A DNA stretch of 64,000 nucleotides from Cyclina sinensis. Taxonomy: Eukaryota > Mollusca > Bivalvia > Venerida > Veneridae. Every line of letters begins with the position of its first letter. Within the stretch, counting starts at the first letter, position 1. The position numbers and the translations under genes were made by a program. This document shows positions 57,480 through 64,000 of the stretch, one piece after another. Where the stretch lies: assembly GCA_012932295.1 (NCBI GenBank), contig JAAONU010000024.1, forward strand, positions 103,271-167,270. Direction: 5' to 3'. The notes below the pieces were generated by a model. That model was not told where the DNA came from. It was given only the letters and a program-made list of their open reading frames with translations, and did no database searches.

Positions 57480-58545
57480 CTGGTTAAAGACTGTGAAGAA
57501 AATCCTTACCTTACCAACTTTCTAGTTAAAGATTTGTCTAAAACATTTGATTTTCATAAACAATTATGGCACAGGTTCATGAGTCTGTGAGGAAAAACTT
57601 TTAACTTAAAACTTATACCTGCCTTCTTACTAGCTAAGGAATTGTTTAAACATCTAAATTTTATAAACAATACAGTATGATGCCACAAGCTTAAAAGACT
57701 GCAGAAAATCTAGCATATATTACCTGGCCAACTTACTAGCTAAGGAATTATCGAATACATTCCAATTACATAACAATACAATATGAATGCTCAAGTTAAA
57801 AGACTGTGGAAAATCTATAGAATATACTACCTTGCTTGTTTTTTTTTTGCTGAAGAATTCTTAAATACATTTGATTTTCATAAACAATAAAATATAAATG
57901 CACAATTTCAAAGACTTTGCAGAAAATCTAAAGCATTTATACTTGCTAAGGAAACGTAAAAAATCATTTGATTTTCATAAACAATGAAAAACATTATATG
58001 AATGACAAGCTTAATGACTGTGTAGAAAAAAGATCTATAGCATAGATTACATTGCAAGCCTTGAAGCAAAAGAATTTTCATAAACAATAAAATAAGACTG
58101 CACAAGTTCAAAGACTTTGCAGAAATGTAAAACATATATTACCTAGTCAGCTTACTTGCTAAGGAAATGTCAAAAACATTTGATTTTCATAAACTATAAA
58201 TTATGAATTGCAAGTTCAAAGACTGTGCAGAAAATTTGTAATATATGATACCTTGCCAGCTTACTAGCTAAGAAATTTTCAAACATATTTGATTTTTATA
58301 AACAATACAATATGATAGCACATGTCCAAAAGACTTTGCAGAAAATCTATAGCATAGATTAAATTACCACTTTTATAGCTAAGGAATTTTCAAACACATT
58401 TGATTCTCATTAACAATACACTATGAATGCACACATTCAAAGACTTTTCAGAAATCTAAAGCATAAAATTATTACCTTGCCAGCTTACTTACTAAGGAAA
58501 TGTCAAAAACATTTGATTACAATAAACATTAAAAGCTAGAGCTAT
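57480..58545 (-). repeat. Tandem array L, ~105-bp unit, first part
   Basis: Units with CATTTGATTTTCATAAACAA, TGCACAAGTTCAAAGACTTT, GCAGAAAATCTA and CCTTGCCAGCTTACTAGCTA. About ten copies; the array continues after an insertion at 59,665-59,890. Confidence 0.85.
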
Positions 58546-58547
58546 AA

Positions 58548-59664
58548 TTGCTGAATGCAATACATACTCCTATTGATGTCCTTGATGGAGACAGGAATCA
58601 CTTTTGTGGCAAAAACAAACATGTAAAAAGATATTATCTCTAGTGAAAAGAAAGACAACATTGTACAAATAATTGTATTAAGTAAGATTTTAAATCATCA
58701 AAACAAGTTTGAAACTGGTAAAATGAAAAGAAAACCAAAACTATGTAAACATTTAGTGGTCTGTGTCCAAATTTGAAATCAAACTGTATTTATTGATGTT
58801 ACATTTGAATACAAAATATAATTACAATGCATTGACTCATTAAAGAGTTCATCTAGAAACCATGTCTTTGCAAAATAGCAGATGCAAAATAACTATACAG
58901 ATATTTAATGGTCTGATTCCAAATTCAAAATCAACCTGCACTTTATGTTGTTTCATCTGTGTAACAAAAATAACTTCAATCAAGTGACTCCTTAAAGGGT
59001 AATCATGATTGTGTAAACCATTTGTTGTGGTTTTTTTCAAACTGAAGATGAAAAATTAATGAAAAACTATTAAAAACTTTAGTGGTCTGAGCCAAAATTT
59101 AAACTCCACCTGTATTTAATGATGTTACTTTTAATCCATTGACAACTTAAACAGTTATCATCTGGAAATGTTTTTTTTTTGTACAAAACTGAAGATGAAA
59201 AGGGGCCATAACTCTGTAAAAATTTAGTTGTCTGAACCCAAATTTGAACTTGACCAGTATTCTATGATGTTACACCTGTGTACAAAATATTATTACAATC
59301 CACGTACTCATTCAAAAGTGATTATCCAGAAAAGGAAGATAACTGCGTGAATATTTATTGGTCTGAATCTTAATTCAAAATCCACCTGTACTTTATATCG
59401 TTTCATCTGTGTACCAAACATAATTTCAATCCAGTGACTACTTAAAGGATTATCATGTGTTAATCTTTTTTTTTCAAACTGAATATGAAAAGATGCCATT
59501 TCTCTCTAAAAATTAAGTTGTCTGAATTTGACCTGTATTTTATGATGTTACACCTGTGTACTAAAAATTATTACAATCCACTGACTCCTTCAAGAGTTAT
59601 CATCTGGAAATTGTAATGGTTTGACGGACAGACTGACCAACAGGACCACCCCTATACACACACC
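58548..59664 (-). repeat. Tandem array M inserted in array L
   Basis: Units alternate two types: TATTTATTGATGTTACA (58,782, 59,110, 59,254, 59,532) and CTTTATRTYGTTTCATCTG (58,938, 59,390). It ends with TTTGACGGACAGACTGACCA and CCACCCCTATACACACACCC. Array-L sequence lies on both sides, so M was probably inserted into L. Confidence 0.8.
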
Positions 59665-59890
59665 CTAAACTTAAAACATATTTGATTTTGATAAACAATA
59701 AAATATGATTGAACAGGTCCAAAATACAGTGCAGAGATTACATTTACCAGTTTTTTAGTAAGGATTTTTCAAACATTGGACTTCCATAAATAATACAAAT
59801 GAATACACAAATTCATAAGAGTTAAGACCATGCAGACAATCTTTAGCATATGCTTCTGTGCTAGTTTTCTAGATAAGGAATTCTAAAATA
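59665..59890 (-). repeat. Tandem array L, second part
   Basis: CATATTTGATTTTGATAAAC, ACAGGTCCAAAATACAGTGC and similar units resume the L period after array M. Confidence 0.7.
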
Positions 59891-60784
59891 AAGAAAATGA
59901 AGTGATGTATACTTTTCTCAAATATATTCAGAAATACACTCTTTCCTTTGTTTTCATTTTGGTCTTTATATTTTCTGTTTTCTTTGACTGCCTTTTTGCT
60001 GCCCTGAAATTACAAAAACAACAACAGCATAAAACTTCTGAAAACAAGAGATATTTTAATATAATAAACATTAGAATGATTATCAAATAGATGGTGCATC
60101 CTTTATCAATGGCTTTTTACATTCCTTCTGATTTCAATATATAGAACAATTGCAAGAAGTTGGAACAGACAGCATTAAATTAGCGTCATCTAAAATATAT
60201 AAAAACAGTGTAATATCTTGTACCTGTGAATTTTTTGACAGCAGACCTTTTAGTAATGCAATTGCATATACATGTCTATTTTCCAATCAATTATTTGCAC
60301 TTACTCAATCCAAAAGTTGGTTTTCTGTGCATGTTTGATTTATTTGTCCAACATTTTCATGATGTGTCATCTATCGGTAACAATTAACAATATTCCATGC
60401 AAAATTTATAATGGGGAATAATTTCTTTTTAAAATCCTACAATACTTATCATTACAATTAGGGGGAATCACATTTATAATTCCTTGTCAGGTTCTGAAAA
60501 CTATGTATGGTGTTTGACTTCTTTACATTATGGTAGGTAGCTCTTTAAGGAATATTTGTACATGAAGGTTACCTGTTTGTTTCTGATAGGAGAGAAAAAT
60601 TATGATATCACGAGAGCACAACAGAGTAGCACCAACACGCCTCTGCTTTGGTAATGAGTAATCAAGTACATGTACATTGAATATTTTGCACTACATGCTG
60701 CAACCACCAACTACATCTCATTGACCATACTAGCTCAATTTTTTTTCTTAAAAAAAACTAGATGAGCTAACACTAAAAATGAGA
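59891..60784. other. No gene seen
   Basis: AT-rich. A possible terminal hairpin TAGCTCAATTTTTTTT..CTAGATGAGCTA is at ~60,730-60,771. Only short low-complexity frames. Confidence 0.4.
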
Positions 60785-61928
60785 AAGCAAAATTCAGTAA
60801 CTTGACCCTGAGGTCCAATAGACAATGATTCCTGTCAAATATCTAAGCTCTAGCCGTATGGGATATAGAGATTTCTGAAGGTTTTACTTAGGAAAACCCA
60901 TGGCCTCAAGGGTGGGTTCATTTTTTTCTGGAGGACCTTAATTTGAAAAACTCTTAGTTGAGGTCCACAAGACAAAGTTTGATGCCAAATATCTATGATC
61001 TGGCCCTTGGGGTTTCAGAGAACAAGATTGTATATGGAAAACTGAGAGGCATAACTTGGACGAGATATGTTTGTAAAACACAAATGCTGCCCTGGTGCCT
61101 TTACAGGGCTCTATAATTTTTTGGAAATTGTGCTGTCCATGACAACTGACTATGGCAAAACAGAGTTGTCCAAAAAACAAAGTCAAATGTCCAAGAGACA
61201 AGTATAACATTTTTGATGAGCATTATTGCTAGTAGTTAACTGGGTTCTTTATTTTATAATTTAAAAAAATTATATACAAACACTTTTAAAATGAATTTAC
61301 TTTCATAGATCTTAAAAAACAACGACTTTTCAACAGAAACTAAGTCTAACTTTAGAAGACAATGACAGACTGATTGATGTGAATTGATGTGGATTGATTT
61401 TAATTCTTGAAACTTACTGTTATAAACTAATGTATCTCTGGCATTAAATTTCTATATATTGTGAAAAGTCTGACATTAAACCTAGTGGATGTGTTTCAAA
61501 TTTCACCAAAATATTATTTGAACAAATGGGTAGAGGTCCCTGCAAGGAACCTATATACTGATTATCAAAGATATTGGTCTCTAAATGAAGGCTCTAAGAG
61601 AAACAGAAGATAAATCTATTTTTAGCCTCTGTGACCTTAAGCCTAATCTATTAATTTGAAAAAGCTTGTTAAAGCTTGCTTCATGCTAAATTTTGAAATT
61701 TTAGGCCTTGTGGTTTCAGACAAGAACATTTTTAAAGATTTTCTTCTATAATGCTATTAAAAAACTTGTGGCCCCTCCAGCAGGGCCAATTGTGACCCCA
61801 GGGACATTTTTCTAAAAAACTTGGTAGAGGTCTTATAGACAATGCTGCATACCAAATATCTTAACTCTAGGCCTTGTGGTTTCTGATTAGAAGATATTTC
61901 AATTTTTTTCCGATATAACTCTATATTC
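60785..61928 (-). repeat. Degenerate array N, ~150-bp unit, in two blocks
   Basis: AAATATCTAAGCTCTAGCCG-type anchors lie near 60,838, 60,985, 61,692 and 61,855, with CTTGTGGTTTC and GACCTTAATTTGAAAAA-like parts (60,785-61,130 and 61,610-61,928). The region between has no feature I can support. Confidence 0.55.
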
Positions 61929-63517
61929 AAGAGGGCCATTGGCCCCAAAGCGCTCACCTGAGGATAGACTGTCATTTGTGTAAAAACGGACAAAACTAGG
62001 GTTTATTACAAGAATATGAACAATTTTTACTATATCTATATGGTCCAAATTTCAAAGCTGTACATCAAACAACAAAAAGGAGGTCACTAGGTCAAAATGT
62101 CATCTAATGTCAGAGTTCAATTTCGACACCTGAAACTGTGCACAGGGTTTGAATTTCATAGCTGTGGATAAAAAAGCAAGAAAGTAGGTCACTAGGTAAG
62201 AATCTAGGTCATCTAACATCAAAGTTCAATTCTAAATCTGAAACTGTGCAATTGGTCCAAATTTCATAGCTGTACATAAAAAACAAGTAGGTCACTAGGT
62301 CAAAATTTAGGTCATCTAACATCAAAATTCAATTCTATATCTGAAACTGTACACATGGTCCAAATTTCATATCAGTTTATGAAAAAAAAATGTAGGACAC
62401 TAGGTCAAACTTTAGGTCATATAACATCAGAGTTCAAATCTACATCTGAAACTGTGCAAATGGTCCAAATTTCATAGCTGTACATCAAAAAACAAGAAAG
62501 TAGGTCACTACAGTACGCTCCAGAGGAACTCACATTTTCCGCTTTATTTCGAATAAAAAAATATCCGCTGCGACATTGAGGAAAAAAACGGATTTCCTCG
62601 ATGTCTCGACATCGCGAAATATCTCGGCGATATTTGACGACCAGCGCGAAAATAATTAGTCATAACTCACCTGGATAAGCTGAACATTTAATGATATGAT
62701 CGTAATGAAACTGTGCATTTTACGTCTGCCAATTATGTCACATTTGGTAAAATTAAAACCAAAATTTCTCATACATTTGCTGTGTAGGTTTATGTGTACT
62801 TCCGTCGTTGAAAACGCTCGTTATTGTATAGCAAAATCGATCAATAATTTTGTCAAGCGCATAGACGATACAGATGGCGCAGTAGGGTTTACATGTTGTA
62901 TGTTTTCTTTAAATATACATGTATGAAAGCAGTTTTAACACGTGTAAATCGAAAACCAGTCAATTTATTTTCTGAAAATATGGTCAGCTGTTCCGAGAAG
63001 CAATTACTTTCGGTTTTGAATTGTCATTCCTTCCGTTAACAAATATGAGCATTCGTAAACAAATGCATCAGAATGAGAGTTTTATGAGAGTTTTATACAT
63101 TTAAATGATATTTTAAAGCGTTAAATTTGCCGAAATGCGTGTAATCAGGAACTTTGTGAGTCGCGATACGTCAATCCTTACCTGCGAAAAAGTTCGCGGA
63201 ACCATTTAGCTGACGTCCGCCACGATATTTAGGTGACCATGGCGGATTTGGTCGCGTTTTAAGGAATGGGTAGTCCACGACAACCTCGAGGAAAACGAGA
63301 GTTCCTTCTGGCACGTACTGTAGGTCAAAATTTAGGTCATCTAACATCAAAGTGCGTTTATACATCTGAAACTGTGCACATGGTCCAAATTTCATAGCTG
63401 TACATCAAAAAACAAGAAAATAGGTCACCAGGTCAAAATTTAGGTCATCTAACATCAAAGTGCATTTCTACGTCTGAAATTGTGCACATGGTCCAAATTT
63501 CATAGCTGTACATCAAA
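61928..63517 (+). repeat. Tandem array O, ~104-bp unit, split by an 810-bp MITE
   Basis: It begins CAAGAGGGCCATTGGCCCCAAAGCGCTCACCT. The units contain TGGTCCAAATTTCATAGCTG, AGTAGGTCACTAGGTCAAAA and ACATCAAAGTTCAATTCTA; GGTCC anchors fall at 62,254, 62,357 and 62,463. It is interrupted at 62,511-63,320 and continues to the start of the next element. The unit is clearly related to array H. Confidence 0.88.
62511..63320. mobile_element. 810-bp MITE, 28-bp TIRs, TA target duplication
   Basis: The left end CAGTACGCTCCAGAGGAACT and the right end (inverted) CAGTACGTGCCAGAAGGAAC start imperfect ~28-bp TIRs. TA flanks both sides (62,509-62,510 and 63,321-63,322). Removing the element and one TA restores an ordinary array-O unit (GTAGGTCAC-TA-GGTCAAAA). 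The interior is richer in CpG than its surroundings, with hairpin CGATGTC-TC-GACATCG near 62,598. No transposase. TA duplication suggests mobilisation by a Tc1/mariner-like or other TA-targeting transposase. Confidence 0.88.
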
Positions 63518-64000
63518 CAAGAGGGCCATGATGGCCCTGTATCGCTCACCTGAATATGACTGCTTTTAACAAAGTTGCTATGGACCTGGTTAACTGACCC
63601 CAGATGACCCATATTCAAACTTGACCTAGAAATTATTGAAACAATCTTTCTGACAAATTTCCAGGTTATTTGGACTGAAAATGTAGCCTCTAGAGTGTTA
63701 ACAAGGTTTTCCGATAATTCGGCTTTATGACCTAGCTTTTTACACCAGAAGACCCATATCCAAACTTTAGCTAGAAATCAAAGAAGCAACCTTTCTGACA
63801 AATTTTCAGGTTATTTGGAATTAAAATCTAGAGTGTTAACAAGGTTTTTCCATATTTGGGCTCTGTGTCCTAGTTTTTGACCAAAGATGACCCATATGAG
63901 TACTTGAGCTAGAAATCATCAAAACAACCTGTCTGAAAATTTTCCAGGATATTTGGACTGAAAATTTAACCTCTGGAGTGTTAAAATGCTTTTTACATTT
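63518..64000 (+). repeat. Tandem array P, ~140-bp unit, runs off the window
   Basis: It starts CAAGAGGGCCATGATGGCCC and ATCGCTCACCTGA. Units follow with GACCCATATTCAAACTTGAC, TTCTGACAAATTTCCAGGTT and TCTAGAGTGTTAACAAGGTT; GACCC anchors fall at 63,606, 63,751 and 63,889. The end lies beyond 64,000. Confidence 0.85.

Noticed and set aside
60150..60338. 62-codon plus frame
   Set aside because: Short, no domain, no convincing splice or start context in AT-rich DNA.
63171..63395. 74-codon minus frame
   Set aside because: It spans the MITE right TIR and array-O sequence, so it is a chimera of two repeats.

Overview
The window is metazoan nuclear DNA, AT-rich and dominated by repeats. The best fit is a bivalve mollusc. 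The reasons are many tandem arrays rich in AGGTCA/TGACCT that end in (GACGG)n-like microsatellites and short hairpins (the organisation known from bivalve 'pearl'-type elements), a GGATGAGACGTTAAAC-type tRNA-derived SINE, Helentron, L1-like and mariner/Tc1 remnants, and plausible spliceosomal exon borders. Nothing points to a prokaryote: there are no operons, no rRNA and no CRISPR. The species assignment is inference.

Layout. 1-4.3 kb: a 5'-truncated L1-like LINE on the minus strand, bounded by an 11-bp target-site duplication (TSD), with an 883-codon open reverse-transcriptase frame. 5.0-5.65 kb: the 3' part of a Tc1/mariner transposase. 6.1-7.8 kb: a ~143-bp tandem array. 9.3-12.05 kb: a decayed Helentron (helicase plus endonuclease) on the minus strand. 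15.2-17.5 kb: a ~167-bp array and a 245-bp tandem duplication. 18.9-28.65 kb: the highlight, three nested cut-and-paste transposons of one IS3EU-like group. Each has a related 20-bp terminus and its own 6-bp TSD. The middle one (7,226 bp, 51-bp perfect TIRs) carries an intact 423-aa DDE transposase and a probable spliced second gene. 30.5-34.5 kb: a foldback element and three array-type elements. 36.8-37.9 kb: an intronless rhodopsin-type GPCR interrupted by one TAG. 38.9-41.7 kb: a mariner remnant and candidate host exons. 44.6-64 kb: an almost continuous patchwork of tandem-array elements, including a 501-bp higher-order repeat, one array nested in another, and an 810-bp MITE whose empty site can be reconstructed exactly.

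How it fits together. Most sequence is transposon-derived. The only host-like coding candidates are the GPCR (36,793-37,902) and the exon-like segments at 39,781-40,034 and 40,751-41,406. In the nested block, each TIR is followed by an element-specific short iterated motif. Genes of the middle element appear to start just inside each TIR and read inward: the transposase from the left, the spliced gene from the right. Long stretches not listed as features show no gene, RNA or clear repeat that I can support.
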